This document shows positions 22,411-35,240 of a stretch of DNA of 64,000 nt, piece by piece. Source of the DNA: Acanthornis magna. Lineage: Eukaryota; Chordata; Aves; Passeriformes; Acanthizidae. The notes beneath the pieces were generated by a model. That model ran no database searches. It was not told the DNA's origin and saw only the letters and a list, made by a program, of their open reading frames with translations. The position numbers and the translations under genes were made by a program. The DNA lies in contig JAWUZG010000173.1 of NCBI GenBank assembly GCA_036785705.1, positions 2,837,001-2,901,000 of the forward strand, given 5' to 3'. How positions within the stretch are numbered: position 1 is the first letter of the stretch; each line of letters begins with the position of its first letter.

Positions 22411-25400
22411 CTTGGATGTCATTTAAGTGGAAGAAAACAGCTAAGGGAGGAAGAGTCTATTGATCCCTCTTTGGCATGTGGGTGAGCTGCTCCTACATGT
22501 GAGTTGAAGGATGGAAAATTCAGCTAGTGTTTGCAAATGCTTGTACAAAAGGATTGCACTCTCATTCACACAGACAGTGGTACCCTATTCCCACTTTTGT
22601 GATCTTGCTATGCCTGGATGAATGTTTCTATCAGGTGGCCTGACACAACCTTATCTTTGTGTTTCCAGCTGATGTGTAAGGTCAAATTTTAGGCAACGTG
22701 CTAAGCCATAACAAGCAAGTTCTTTACTTTGGCAGAATGAAAGACTAATTAGGTTGTGTGCAAGACTGCACAGCATAAATCTCAGAGTTCAGAGAGACCA
22801 GTAAGAATGCTTCATGTTTTGAAATGCTCCCAATTTCATCTCCACAAAAAAAAACCATGGCTGAGCAAGACCCTCACAACCATCACACCACCGGCGACAG
22901 TGGCAGTAGTGACCCTGCTCAGATTTTTAGGTTTATGGGCACCTGTCTTTTGGAATTAAACTGGGCTCCTTGTATTGTAAGTTGAGTCATCAACCAAGTG
23001 ATTTTTATAGCATTGAGGCTGGATTTGTTGTTGAGATCAATACTATTTACTGGAAATCCTTGCAGAACTACAATCATCATTGCCTCTTTGCCATGAGCTA
23101 TCCACAAATGTGGGTGGGCTGTTTGAAGTCTGTGTGCTCATGATGAAGAACCAAAAAGTATTGCTGTTGGTGGAGTTCCACGACCTGGTAAAATGACCCT
23201 TTAATAAAATTGGCCAAAGTCAGTGGAATTGCAGTAATATAACCGAGGTTGCAGCCAGGCTACCAAAGCAGGCTCCTTCCTGCTACCTTAATGCATCAGA
23301 GAGCAGAACCTGGCCCAGAGCCTGTAATCAGTTTGAACAGTCTGTCAGGTGCTTTGGGATTTGGAGGTGAAAGGTGCTGTGTAAATGTCAGGCATCATTT
23401 ACTGGGACACTACATCCAGGCTGAGAAGCACAGTGTGCCAGAGACACTTCATCGTGGTGTTAGGAGTGATCTTGGGAAAAACATTTCTCGGGATGTATGG
23501 ATGCTGGTTGAGCAGAACCATGTAATTTTGGTTACTCTATATCACCTGATGCATTTTCCTTAATCTCCCTATTTTATCTAATTTTCTCCCAGGTTTCCTT
23601 CATTATTAAAATTAATCAAACCAAGTAGCCATGTACTAAGATATTTATTTATACGGAAGAGGTGTGATCCCAGCTCCCTAAAGCTGCTCATATAAAATAA
23701 CAGATCAGAGTGAATCATTTAAGCTGGAAGGTTTATTTGGTTGTGGGTTGCTCTTTTTGGTTCATGAAATGTTGATGAGCCAATCACAACATTCTCACAT
23801 CTATTTGTTATTGCAAACAACCTACAAAGTAATGAATAGCTCACACTAGGCTGGGGAGGATATTCACTGCTGAGGCTCCAAAATACACATTCTATTATTT
23901 ACAATTGTCACCTGGCTGTCTCGCTGCTTCCTGATGGCATCACTCAATTAATTAAGCAACAGAGTTTGAATTTGGAGTGTTGCATATGTATACGCATTTA
24001 TACATATGTGGGTTGGTGGCTGCTCTCAGGGATTTTCAGTGCCTCAGAAGACTTGAATCCAGTCCCAGATAAACAAGTCAGTTCCAGGAGAGGGGGTGTG
24101 CTATGAACAGCCTCTTCTATGGATGTAGCTTTTCCTTCAGTGACTATTTGAGACTTTATCTTTCAGGTTTGCTTTCAACAGGTTAATTCTTCATAAAAGC
24201 GAGTGCAAAAGCAAGGAAAGAACTCTCACTTGGTTCCTCTGTGACGCAAAACACATTTCCAGGTGAGAAACTGAACTCATTTCTCTGAATACCTGCAGAA
24301 TGCTTTTCCTGCCACATGGCATCAATACAGGACTCCCCTCTCCTTTTCTGGAGCGCAGTAGATGGAGTGCAGAGAGGCTGCATAGCAAGAGGCAGAGAGC
24401 CTGGGGAGGAATGACAGAGAGCTTTTCTGCTTCAAGTCACAAAACCATGGGAAAGGTGACTGTAGATCAGGAGAGGCTTTTCTCCCAGGCTCTCCCTGGG
24501 CTCTGTGTCCAGCACAGTTTCCCTCAGAGCTCTATTGACACTGTCTTCAGGGGGGCTCTGGGAAAGGCAGCTTCAAGAGAAGCTTTTTCTCTCTATGGAG
24601 ACCTTCTCACCTCTCACTATTCCTCCTTTGGTGATCTATTCAATTCCTGGTTTCCATTTTCCTCTTTTCCATTTTAGTCTCTCCTTCAGCAAAATCAAAG
24701 TTGGGTGTTATTTGTGTTTTCCACTTCAGTTTTGAAGGTGGAACATGCAAAATCCTTTCACCTGTTACAAGCCAAGCCAAGTTTTTCCTTAGATAAGAGT
24801 GTGTTTTTAGAATAATTTAATTTCAGTATCTCTAAAGTGATGGACATTTTTTTCTCCTCTATATCTTTAGGTGCTTGCGTATGTAAACAGCATCCAGTGA
24901 CTTAGAACTGCAGAGGTAAAGATAGCAACATCATTTGGGAATATACCAACCTGTAAGTATCAATCTAAATTTCGTATATTTTTTAATTTTATGTGTGTTC
25001 CTGTGCCAATGGAACATAGCTGTCTTTTGTAAGCAAAAAAAAGGACATGTGAGAATCTTACAAGCTAGGAAAAAAAAGGAGATACAGGAAATAGAGGCTA
25101 TTTCTGGAGTAGTTTTTTTAAAAGCAGAGTTGTTTTGATTTGATTTATTAAATAGGAAGGTCAAGAAAGGCCAGAGAAAAAATAAAATTCACGTATAAGA
25201 CAGTTGTGTTGTTGGAAGTGAAATAGTAAAAAGTTATTACTAAAAAAGGAGCTTCTTCAATTTTGCATGTACTATGGATTTTAGAAAGCTGTTTTCCCAT
25301 TTGGAGGCTGAAAAATAAATTGCTTTTTGGACATCTCTAAATTATTTCCTTTTTTTTTTTCTCCAGCACTCATAGAATCAGAATTCATCTTTTCAAACTT

Positions 25401-26049
25401 GTCTAAAGGGCTAAGAAGTTTTTATTTTTCTTAATGGAAAAAAACCCTAAAAATCATTAGTGTATTTAAGTCACTCAACAAAGGCAAATACATTAAAATA
25501 TGTTCTGGACATAATAATTTAAAAATTAGGTAAAGATGTGAGATACCCTTCCACTCACTAATCTTTTGCTTGAGCATTTACCAAATAATGGCAGCTTTGG
25601 AGAGTGAACTTGACAACAGAGACCTTCACAAAATGATGACAGTCTTTATGAGACTTATGGTTTTTCCTTATAAACTGTTTTATGTCTCCTTAGAAGATGT
25701 TAAGGATGGTGATTCCTTTGAAAAAGTATATGTGAATATAATAAGCTGAAAAAGAAATTAAGTGGTAGATTTTAATAAGTACAATATAACTTGTTCAAAA
25801 AGGTTAATTTGAAGGAAATTGGTAATAAATTATTTTGTATTTCAGAGTTTGGATGTAACCATATGTTTGCTAAAAGATCCCAAAATAAAGTCATATTTTG
25901 GAAATGTCTCAAAACTTCCCTTTTCACACAAACATGAACTCATAAATTATCCATGGTTTTAGCTGAATATCCTGCACACATAAATATGATTTTGTGTCAT
26001 GACTAAATGATGTAAATTTATATTATTCATATCAGAAAGATGAAGCCAA
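22411..26049. other. Mostly unique sequence; contains a candidate element at 23.7-24.0 kb
   Basis: No coding exon is recognised. The 125-residue + frame at 24300-24677 has no family resemblance. A short TCATAGAATCAGAATTCATC at 25373-25392 may be a fragment of a CR1 tail but is too short to call. Confidence 0.5.
23720..24010. promoter_or_regulatory. Candidate regulatory element with a perfect hairpin at its right edge
   Basis: The stretch has homeodomain-like TTAATTAATTAAG words around 23947-23956, AGCCAATCAC (a CCAAT core) near 23780 and TTGCAAACAA near 23811. Its right edge has a perfect 10-bp inverted repeat, CATATGTATA (23983-23992) and TATACATATG (23999-24008), with a 6-base loop. These are motif matches by eye and are weak evidence of function. 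Confidence 0.25.
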
Positions 26050-26305
26050 AGAAGAAGCTAAAGAAGGTACAGGAGAGATGGAGAGGGACTTGGGACAAGG
26101 ACATGGAGTGACAGGACAAGGGGGAATGGCTTCCCAGTGCCAGAGGGCAGGGCTAGATGGGATATTGGGAAGGAATTCCTGGCTGTGAGGGTGGTGAGGC
26201 CCTGGCACAGGTTTCCCAGAGAAGCTGTGTCTGCTCCTGGATCCCTGGAAATGTCCAAGGCCAGGTTGGACAGGGCTTGGAGCAACCTGGGATAGTAGAG
26301 GGTGT
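26050..26305 (+). mobile_element. CR1 LINE fragment, truncated at both ends
   Basis: The sequence matches the end of CR1 ORF2 and the start of its 3' UTR in + orientation: GTGAGGGTGGTGAGGCCCTG, CAGGTTTCCCAGAGAAGCTG, GGCCAGGTTGGACAGGGCTT. The terminal ATTCTATG tail is missing, so similarity stops at about 26305 (GGTGTCCAGACAAACC). The loss of the tail means the 3' end was deleted after insertion. Confidence 0.88.
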
Positions 26306-29300
26306 CCAGACAAACCATAATGATGTTTTACATCTTGGGTTCGTCTTTCACTTGCAGTGCCCAGGCCCACAGAGCACTTAGATCAGTGTTTGAAGGCATC
26401 TTTATTTCTGTGTTGTTCACTTCTGGAATTTCCAAACCTCTTTGTGAGGTTCAAGTTCATCATGCAACACTCTCAGCATCGCCTCTGGTCTTGTTGGGGG
26501 AAGCCTAGTTAGGAGATGGGGCTGACGTTACAGAACCAAAGGAAATATGCCCACCTACTTCCTTCTTCTTCAGACCTTTCTTCCCTAGAAATAAATGTCT
26601 CTTGGTAAGTATGAAAAGTTTGATTATCACCTTATTAAGGGCTATGTGCTGAGCAGCACAGTCCTACAAAGACTATAGGAAAATTAGTTTCAGTACAAGC
26701 CTTGGTATTTTTTCAACTCCTACTAAAGTCAATACTTGGACACGACCCCCAGATAGAGAAGATTGAAAGTCAAGTAAAACATTGACTTGCTTGTCAACAA
26801 AAGGCAGTAATAAATCAGTACTCCTGCTCTATGATGCTGATGGTGGGGTTTGAATGGCCCTTGTGTGTATCATCCTTCAGAGGAGTTGTACTTGCTGAAC
26901 AAAACTCACTGTTTTTTATGCTCTACCTGGCAGAACTTTTATTTATTACTGTTGACACTTTAATTTAAAATCCATAAAACCAAAATAATAATATTACTCT
27001 GTGCAAAACACTAATATTATTTTGAGATGGGTATGTTTCCCTCTTCCCTGTGACTGGTCTAAACAGCCATTCCCTCAATGCAAATTAATTTTTAAAAAAA
27101 TTTTTGATCATTTTTTCTCCATCATCATGCATCTTCAAATAAAAGGTGACCTGGAGTTTCAGAACCTTCTTAGCCCTGAACTTTTTGTGAGGCATAGTAC
27201 AGACTATCCCTTTGATGAAACACATTCAAGAAGTCCTTCTTGAAAAGCCCTGATGGGGTAGTGTTGAATGGTTGTTGGGATCCTGATGATTTGAGATGTG
27301 GAACCTTCTCTGAGGTCTCAGCTGAGCCTTCCTGCCTTTTGGGTCTCTTTCTTGGGCTAAAAAGCAGTGTTCTGGGTGCCTCTCTTTCCTGGGACAAGTA
27401 ACAGCGTTTAATGTTTTCACCTCTATTGGTTATGAAATGAGGCGATAAAAGAATGCAGTCTCTTCCTTAGGATCTTATGGTGTCATTTCAATGAAGTTTA
27501 GGTATTAGCTACTTGCATGAAACACTTTTTAATGGAGCAAGCTTTTGCCAGATGGGACAAAATAGATTCTGCTTGCTGCTGTTTTATTTTTCTGCATTTC
27601 CCTCAGGCTCCATCTGTATTACAGCCATAACCCACTCTCCAAACCCAACTGCAATGAGGTTGCCATCTTACCCCAGCAACATTTCCTCAGCTGAAGGGAT
27701 CTAACCACATTTCTGAAACAAGGCAGGATGTTAGAAGATAGCTTAACACCACTCGCATTTCAAACATTTAGCAAGATCAAAAGGAACTCATTAGCACCTC
27801 ATCAGTCCTCCAGGTTCAATCATGTTGAACCTTGTTTTCTGACTGTGGTTATTTGTATTTTAATGCAGGTTTTGGGTTCAGATCTCTCAACCTGCAGCTG
27901 TGTGAGCAGTCATACTCAAGTGGGCTCCAATCCTTGATGATACAAGCTGATAATTCAAGCTGCAGGATCAATGGTCCAGCAAGAACATTACTGGTTCTTG
28001 CCTCTCTTTCCACTTCAAGGGAGACAAAGCTATGCTGGAAGCCCAACTTATAAACCCCTGACCAGCTCCAAATTTTGACAAAACAAGCAGTATGCTGGTT
28101 TATGTAATTTTCACCTCCAGGCAGCAGAATCACCTGAAATCAGGCAGGTTTCTGCTTCAGACTGGCTTCTGGATCTGTGATACGGGAAAGTTTTAGTGAG
28201 AGGGTCATGTACTTAATGCCACCCATTTTAGATCATTCTTGGCTGTGGCTTGCAGTGCCAGCAAGGCTATGACTGCAAAGCCTCAGATCAGGCTTGACTA
28301 TCAGTATTTACTGCTTCCTGCAGTTAAATCTGCAGAAATGTATGCCAAGTGCTTAGGAGTGTGAGCCCTAAAAGGATTCTACCTTTCCTAGCTTTTCATT
28401 GCCCAAGGCAACACAGTTGCCTAGAAATAGTTAATGGTGCTCCCTGCAAAGCCCCATTCTCCTTTAAGGGTCATCATTATCTCCATTTTAAGGCTGAACT
28501 GAGATTTAATTTTAACTTTATGTTATTGAGATGCAAATCACCCTGGTCTCATAAGTATTATATGTCTAAATCATATTTTTCATCATGAAAATCTCTCTCT
28601 CTCTTTTAAAAGTGTTTCCCTTTAAGTACATTTTTCCATTAAACTAAATATATGTTTAATTTTTTTTTTCTCCTCCAAAGGCAAGGTCCTTTCAACTCAT
28701 GCCAGTGTTATTATTTCTCAAAACGAGTTTCATCTTGATCCATAAACATTTTATGCCAAGAATAATGCCGTTTTAAAGACAATAAGTGCCTATTTCTGCC
28801 TGAGGCCATCGGAAACCCTGTAAAGGAGGCAGTAGGAATTAAAGACACTTAATCATATTTCTCCATTTTTAACTGGTTTTTTTACACTCTGAAGCAGTTT
28901 TTCTATCCTTGCTGAGTCCTATTGAATGCCATAAATCTTAATTAAAGATGTAATTTTTTTTTATGAAATCTGAGCTGGAAAGCACATTTCTTATTTTTAA
29001 GACCAGCACTATGTGTAGGCTCATAAAACAAACAAGACTTTTACACTCGCAGGGTTTCAAAACCAGTTATTGCTGTTATTATGTCAAATCAGTACCATAA
29101 TTATTATTATTGCTTGGTTTGGTGTTTTTATGATTATTGTTAATGCCTGAGCTTTGCATTTTCTGTGTACAAGATATCATGGGGAAAAGAATAGCTTGCA
29201 CTAAGTGAATATCTGTATGCAAAATGGAGGAAAGCTTGCAGAAATACACCCATCAGCACAGGAATTTGGATTTAACATTTTCATTATAAGGTTTTGTGAT

Positions 29301-29341
29301 TTTTGTTGGCATGTTTGAGGTTGTTAGGGTTTTTTTCTTTT

Positions 29342-29343
<2 letters not shown>
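26306..29343. other. Unique AT-rich sequence
   Basis: No gene or named repeat is recognised. The part at about 28680-28860 is repeat-free and could be conserved non-coding DNA, but that is impression only. Confidence 0.45.

Positions 29344-29387
<44 letters not shown>
29344..29387 (+). repeat. T44 homopolymer run
   Basis: Forty-four uninterrupted T occur. On - this is a 44-A run, but the sequence to its right (upstream on -) is not recognised as a LINE or SINE body. Length in the assembly may be unreliable. Confidence 0.95.
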
Positions 29388-29388
<1 letters not shown>

Positions 29389-32033
29389 AATGCAAAAGCT
29401 GTTTCAGTCAGGTAGGCTTAACTAACAGAGCATGTTTGGTGTAAGCTTGCATCATTTTGTTGAAGCCAAGAGAATTACATTGCTTTATAGTGGGAGAAGT
29501 GATATCTCTCATAGTGTCATTTTCCCACTGTTCCACGTAGTTTTCCTGTTGAGAGGAAGGAGGGAAGCAAAATTCCATTGTCTTTTCTGTATTGCTGGTA
29601 AGAAATAGGTACTCCATACCTCTCAAGAGAAGGCTGTATGTGTACTATCTCCCTGCAGCTGAAATGGCAAACTCTGTGGAGAGGTTTTGATCTGAAGCCT
29701 GGTAAATTCAACAGGAAGATTTGTGTCGGCTCTTGGTAACAATCAGTATTTCCTCTCTTTTAATGGCACCCACTGGAAATACATCACTTGACAGCCTTGT
29801 TCTGAGCCCCAGGGCATTTTAACAGCCTGCTCCAGAGTCAAGGAAAAGCAGCATGAATTTTCCCAGTAATTTCACTGTTGTTTTTGATTGAGCTGCTTTA
29901 TAGACTGATGGAGGCAGATACCATTCCAGGGAACTTCCCTTGGTGGGAAGCACTGACCAGCAGGCCATGATGGTTTTCCAAACACTTCTCACCACTGATG
30001 CCATCAAAGAGGATGTCATTAAATTTAACCAATTACCTAGTGCTCCTGATGTGGAGAAAGTAGCAGTACAGACACATCCATGAATGTAGCCCATCTATTC
30101 ACAGTTTGCAGCTTGCCAGGTGCTTAGAGAGCCCATTGGCTTTCCATGGCATAATTTCAAATTTCACATTAAGGTTAGTTAGGCATTTACATTCTGACAC
30201 GCTCACAGTCCTGCTGGTTGGTAATGAATCGTCCATTTAAATTTGGCTCTTGTATCTGGAGTTTCTCCAGTTAATAATAATATTTTCCTGTGTTTTGGAA
30301 AATGGAACAAAATAAAAGGTGGAAGTTTTGCCGGCTGAGGAGCTGGTTGAAGGTGTAAGTGAGGGCGCCAAAATACGGTTCTTCGGTCCTTAAGCATATA
30401 AAAAATGTTCCTCCTGAGAGTAGTGCTGCTGAGTCAACAATGAAACATTCATGGGGGTAAACCTACCTATGGCTGAGGTTTTGTGGGGTTACAACCTTGT
30501 GCTCTGACCTTCTGCTGCAAGGTCACCATGTTTCCACAGCTGCCGAGTCAACCAAGGAGGCACCAGTGGCTTTTATTAGATACTCATAGTTACTGTTCCT
30601 TAACATAACATGACCTTCCTCAATGAAGCCTGAATCAAAAGGGCATTGATTTACTGGCTGTGAAGTGATGTTTCCTCACGGCATCTAATAATTTATTTAA
30701 GGCATGGTTTTGCCAGGAAAATCTCTCATTATTTTAGAATCATCTCTCCTCTTCCAAAGGCATTTTGAGAATATGTTTCCCATCACACACCACTCACAGA
30801 ATTTATTTTGGGTAGCTTTCATGCCTGCAGCTACAGTATCTCACTTCTTCATGGGCACTAAGTTTGGGAGAAAAGCAGGAAGCACTTATTTTGCATCACA
30901 AATCAGTTGCTGTATTTGGTAGTTTCCATTTCATTCATGGTAGCAATTACGTGGTTACAGCTATTCTGAAGCTTCCTAGTGAAGGATCATAATTTTCATG
31001 CTTCCTCTAATTTATAAAGGGTAAAAAAACCCCAACCAATCAGTATTATTTTTTTTTCTCAAGCTGGTATAATTTTGGGGGCAAAATTCATAAAAGAGAA
31101 ATGAAAGCTTATTTTGAGGATGCTCTTATGAGTACAAGTAGGAGAAAAGACCAGAAGCCTTGTTGGGTCATGGATGGTGGGGAGGAGAAATGGTTCTGAG
31201 TTGGGTCACATAAAAAGGCAAGCTGGCCTGAGGACAGGAGTGATCAATATTTCTCAAGCTTCAGAAATCCAGATAAAGCAATTTTCTGTGTCAAAACACC
31301 AGAATTAAAGAAAGAGAAACATATCCAAGGATAATCTTATTCAGCTTTACTGAAACAGGATCTGTTTAGACAAAAACTTATAAGGAAGAGGGTTTGACAT
31401 TGAGTACTCAGCTTTTTAAATTGCTGTTTGCTTGTTTGTGTTTCGAGTTTTCATGAGGTCTCTTAGTTTATTTGTTTGGGGGCTCTGTGTGTGTTTATTT
31501 TTATTTTGTTTCTGGGTTTTTTTGTTTGTTTGGTTTGGTTTCCATTTTGTTATTCCCCCCCACTACTTTCCTGGGAATGCACTCCCATGTGATCTTTCGA
31601 GGATTTTGGCAGTCATTTCACAGGCCCCACTCAGACACCACCCAGAAACTCGGCAGTCCATACACTGCAGTCTGAGAAACATAGGACAGGGCAATTTCTC
31701 CAGGGTTCATTTGGTATGAAACTGTGATCCTGCAATTTCTTGGGTTTACAAGATTTAATGCAGGTGAGCAGGGAGCTAACACAGGTCATTTTGGGCTATT
31801 TTAGCTTAATTTAATTTTACAGTTCATGACATGTCTTGTTGAAAGCTGATTAACTCTGGTTTTGATTGACTGTTTTACCACTTTTTTTTTTTTTACAATC
31901 AAGAGTAGAACCCCCACAAAAATCATATTAACAAAATCTCCTTTCATGAGTTCCGAGAACGGTTATGAACTTTTTTCTATGGTTTTTAGCCTTGTGGGAT
32001 TTTGTTTTTTTTGTTTTGTCAGCCATGTATGTG
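29388..32033. other. Unique sequence without recognised gene
   Basis: No exon or repeat family is seen. T/G-rich stretches occur at about 31494-31540. The frames present are shorter than about 95 residues and lack motifs. Confidence 0.5.
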
Positions 32034-32130
32034 AACACACACACACACACATATACACACATACACTTACAGGCATTTAGATACACACATACACACACGT
32101 GTGTCTATATATAAAAATACATATATGTAT
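32034..32130 (+). repeat. Compound CA/TA microsatellite
   Basis: CA units are interspersed with TA and CTTACAGG-type breaks, ending in ATATATAAAAATACATATATG. It contains the 12-bp palindrome ACACACGTGTGT (32093-32104), made where CA units meet GT units. Confidence 0.8.
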
Positions 32131-34539
32131 TTAATTTATTTCTTATTTTCTTCAACTCCTGAAGTTGACTGGTGGCTACTGAGATGGAGTATTACTAAAG
32201 CTGTACTTTGAGGGAAGTTTAAAGATAGGTCTACCATATGAACACTTTGAGTACAGGTCACAGGTTGAGAGGGTAAATACGACTCCTGGATTGGTACAGA
32301 AATTTACTTTATTCCAAAGAACAGTTACAGCAATGCCATTGACACCAGATGGCTGTTCTATATTTGCAGGATGGTCAAATGTTTCTAATGAGTGTCTGCA
32401 GCTGATGAGGTTAGTTCTCCTGGCAGTCTGGTAAGGAAATCTTTCTATTTTCTGTCTTTTCAATAAAACCTCCGTTCCTTTGAAATCATGAACTTGGTAC
32501 TACTAACCAAACGTGAAGAGAGTATTCCTGTTTTCAATGGGGACTGAACAGCCTCAACACTGGGATAAGTGGACAGGTCTAGGAAGAGCTTTGCCTTGCA
32601 CTTAGTCTGCGAATTTAAAGAAATGTTATATTTTGTATTCTGTATCATGCATTTTCCTAAAGTCAATGGCACTTTAAAAAGTGAACTGTCATTTAAGGAG
32701 TACCTCATACCTAAAAATGCCACCTAGTCTGTTCTAGGTATTTGAACTAGTTTTTAGATTATAAAAATCTCCTCTGTTGTGAACTCAGAAGAAATTCAGA
32801 TAAATGGACAATGCTGGACTTGAACGATAGACGCAAAATCTCACCACATCATACTTTACAGATGATGGAACTCAGATTTGCTATGATAGTTGAGGTTTAT
32901 GGCTCAGGTGCCTCTTTATAATGACATTATGATAACTTTACCCACCAATCTAATAGGCAAGTTGTAGTAAATAACTATCAGCACTTACCTCAGTCTCTAT
33001 TTATTTAGTGGGTATAAGCAATGCAAGCATTTGAATTACACAGTTATTTATGCAAGGGCATCTTTGTCAAAGATAATTTTTTAATAAAGAAACAACAGTC
33101 TTATGATGATTAAATAACCCATGAATAAAATTATGTGTTCATACTGAGGAATTACTTGAAGAGATGCAGACACCTCTTCATGAGCCTGTGAGCTATTTGT
33201 CTGGACCTCTGAACATAGGAAGTTCTACTTCTGGATGAAACAAAGGGACATTTACCTCCCAGAGAAGGCAATGGGAGGAGCTGCTGATGTCCCAAGCACA
33301 GTCACAAACTTACAGGTATCTACCTAAATGCACAGATTTAAGTTGTGCAGAAAAGGCCTCCATTCCAACAAAATTCAGATGATCATCCTCTGTGGTTTCA
33401 CCCTTTCCACCACCATTTCCTTGCCACTAGTTTTTTTTTCTTCTAGTCTCAGTCAATTTCTTAACCAAATGGTTCTTCCTGGAAAACATAATTTCATAAT
33501 AAATAAAAAAAAATAAAAATTCAGAGGTTGAAATATCCAACTATTTTTTAGCAGGTAAAGTTGAACAGCATCAATTGAAGTTGTTGTCTGATTAAAGTTT
33601 TTCATTTCAAGAAGGAAAAAATGCTTTCTTCTGACTTTTTATCCTAAATAGAATTTTGTCTTCTTAAATAAATAATCAATTTTCCAAAGTAGTTTTCTGT
33701 TGTTGTTGTTCTGTTTCATTTTGTTTTGTTTGTTTGTTTTTTTAAGCAGAATGTAATGGCAATAGTATCTCATGAAGTGGACATATATATATGTATATAT
33801 TGTATTCTTACCTTTTGTATATAAAAGTCAATAGAATTCTACTTCACCAAAAGTTAATTCTTCAGGGTTCTTACAGATATATTTTTGAAGTCCTGTGCAC
33901 TTCAGTTTTTATATTTTTGTTGTGATTCAAGAGAAAGAAAAGAAAAGAAAAAGATTTTTTACAATCTTTTGTATATATTAGAGCTACATGCAGACTATTT
34001 TTAATGTTTAAATGCTCTTCCTTTCACTGTGCCACTCCTTCACACCAAAGTTCATAATGGCCCTGCAGGAGCCTGGCAGAGGGCAGGATGCTCTCATGCT
34101 CCTGGTCCTGCTGCAGCCTGACCTCGGGCTGTGAGCCCCAGCTCTCCTGCAAGAGCTTGCATTTATGGTCCAATATATGACCTGGCTGAAGGGTTTAAAC
34201 CAGGCGGTGGCATCTGGCAACTGGAAAGACACAAGTGGAGCTCAAATTGGGTAGAAAACAGAATCCCCTGTCTCCAGAGCAGTGTGGCAGCACATACTCT
34301 GCCTTTGGGGACTGCAGATGTGAGAGGAAAAAGAGGGATGGGTTGAGGCTTTGGCCGTTGAGCTGGGGAAGGTGTTGCACTCAGAAATATTGTATTTTGT
34401 ATTATGTATGTAATACATATATTTTCCTGAGACAGACTGCATAAACCACAGCAAACTCAGGTGTCACCCACCAGCTGTGACCATTCACATCACACGGTGT
34501 GGGACACTTCACTTTGAAGGCAGCAAGGCTTATGCTCCT
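32131..34539. other. Unique AT-rich sequence
   Basis: GTTT/GTT-rich low-complexity DNA lies at about 33699-33744, and ATATATATGTATATAT at about 33783-33800. Nothing coding is recognised; short - strand frames near 32.2-32.7 kb show no family motif. Confidence 0.5.
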
Positions 34540-34860
34540 GGCAGGAAATTGTTACAGATGTAATTACTCAAACAATATTGTTAAATTCCAGCGCAATATG
34601 TATTGCCAGCCATCAGTTACAATAATCACTGTACAGATACAATCTGTTCCCTGATAAAATACTGAGGTTTGTAATGCACTGTACATTGAGCTCGCAGAGA
34701 AAATCCTGCCTGGGACTCAAAGCCTTCATCCACTGTAATTGTTATTACTTGTAGCTGTGTGGTACCTGGGGATAATTATTTTCATATTGTATCTTCTGAA
34801 AGAGCAGAAACCATCCAGGCAGCTGAATTGGTAAAATAAAAGCTAGCAATCTGGACAAGG
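34540..34860. promoter_or_regulatory. Candidate conserved non-coding stretch
   Basis: A repeat-free block with several homeodomain- and octamer-like words: GTAATTACTC, GCGCAATATGTATTGCC, CTGTAATTGTTATTAC and GATAATTATT. It has no long frame. It sits directly left of a CR1 cluster. Function is inferred only from texture. Confidence 0.22.
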
Positions 34861-34916
34861 GAGCAGGTTGTCCTGGCCAGGTTCTTCTTGCTGGCTTAAA
34901 GGCTACTTGTGAGATG

Positions 34917-34977
34917 GATCATAGAATAATTCAGTTAAAAGCGACTGCTGAGGGACATCTACCCCAGACCTGTTCAC
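34917..34977 (-). mobile_element. Short CR1 LINE tail fragment
   Basis: ATCATAGAATAATTCAGTTA followed by GACATCTACCCCAGACC resembles a reversed CR1 tail and first 3' UTR bases. It is immediately followed by a second, separate tail at 34979, so two insertions abut here. Confidence 0.65.
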
Positions 34978-35240
34978 TGAATCACAGAATGGTTTGCGTT
35001 GGAAGGACCCCAAAAGATAATCTCATTCCAGCAACTTCTACTATCCCAGGCTGCTCCAAACCCTGTCCAACCTGGCCCTGAACTCCGCCAGGGATGGGAC
35101 AAACACAGCTCCTCTGGGAAACCTGTGCTAGGGCCTCACCACCCTCACAGAGAAGAATTTCTTCCCAGCATCTAATCTCAATCTCTCCTCTTTTAGTTTA
35201 AAGTTGTTCCCCTTTTTCCTATCACTAAGTGCCCATGTAA
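34978..35240 (-). mobile_element. CR1 LINE fragment (end of ORF2 and 3' UTR)
   Basis: The left edge GAATCACAGAATGGTTTGCG is a CR1 tail/3' UTR junction in reverse. On -, the right part reads DRKKGNNFKLKEERLRLDAG then KKFFSVRVVRP, the conserved ORF2 C-terminal end, followed by RFPRGAVFVPSLAEF. Stops interrupt the frame. It lies directly next to an RT-domain relic in the same orientation. Confidence 0.88.

Noticed and set aside
24300..24677. A 125-residue + strand frame
   Set aside because: No family resemblance, and overlapping frames on both strands are of similar quality.
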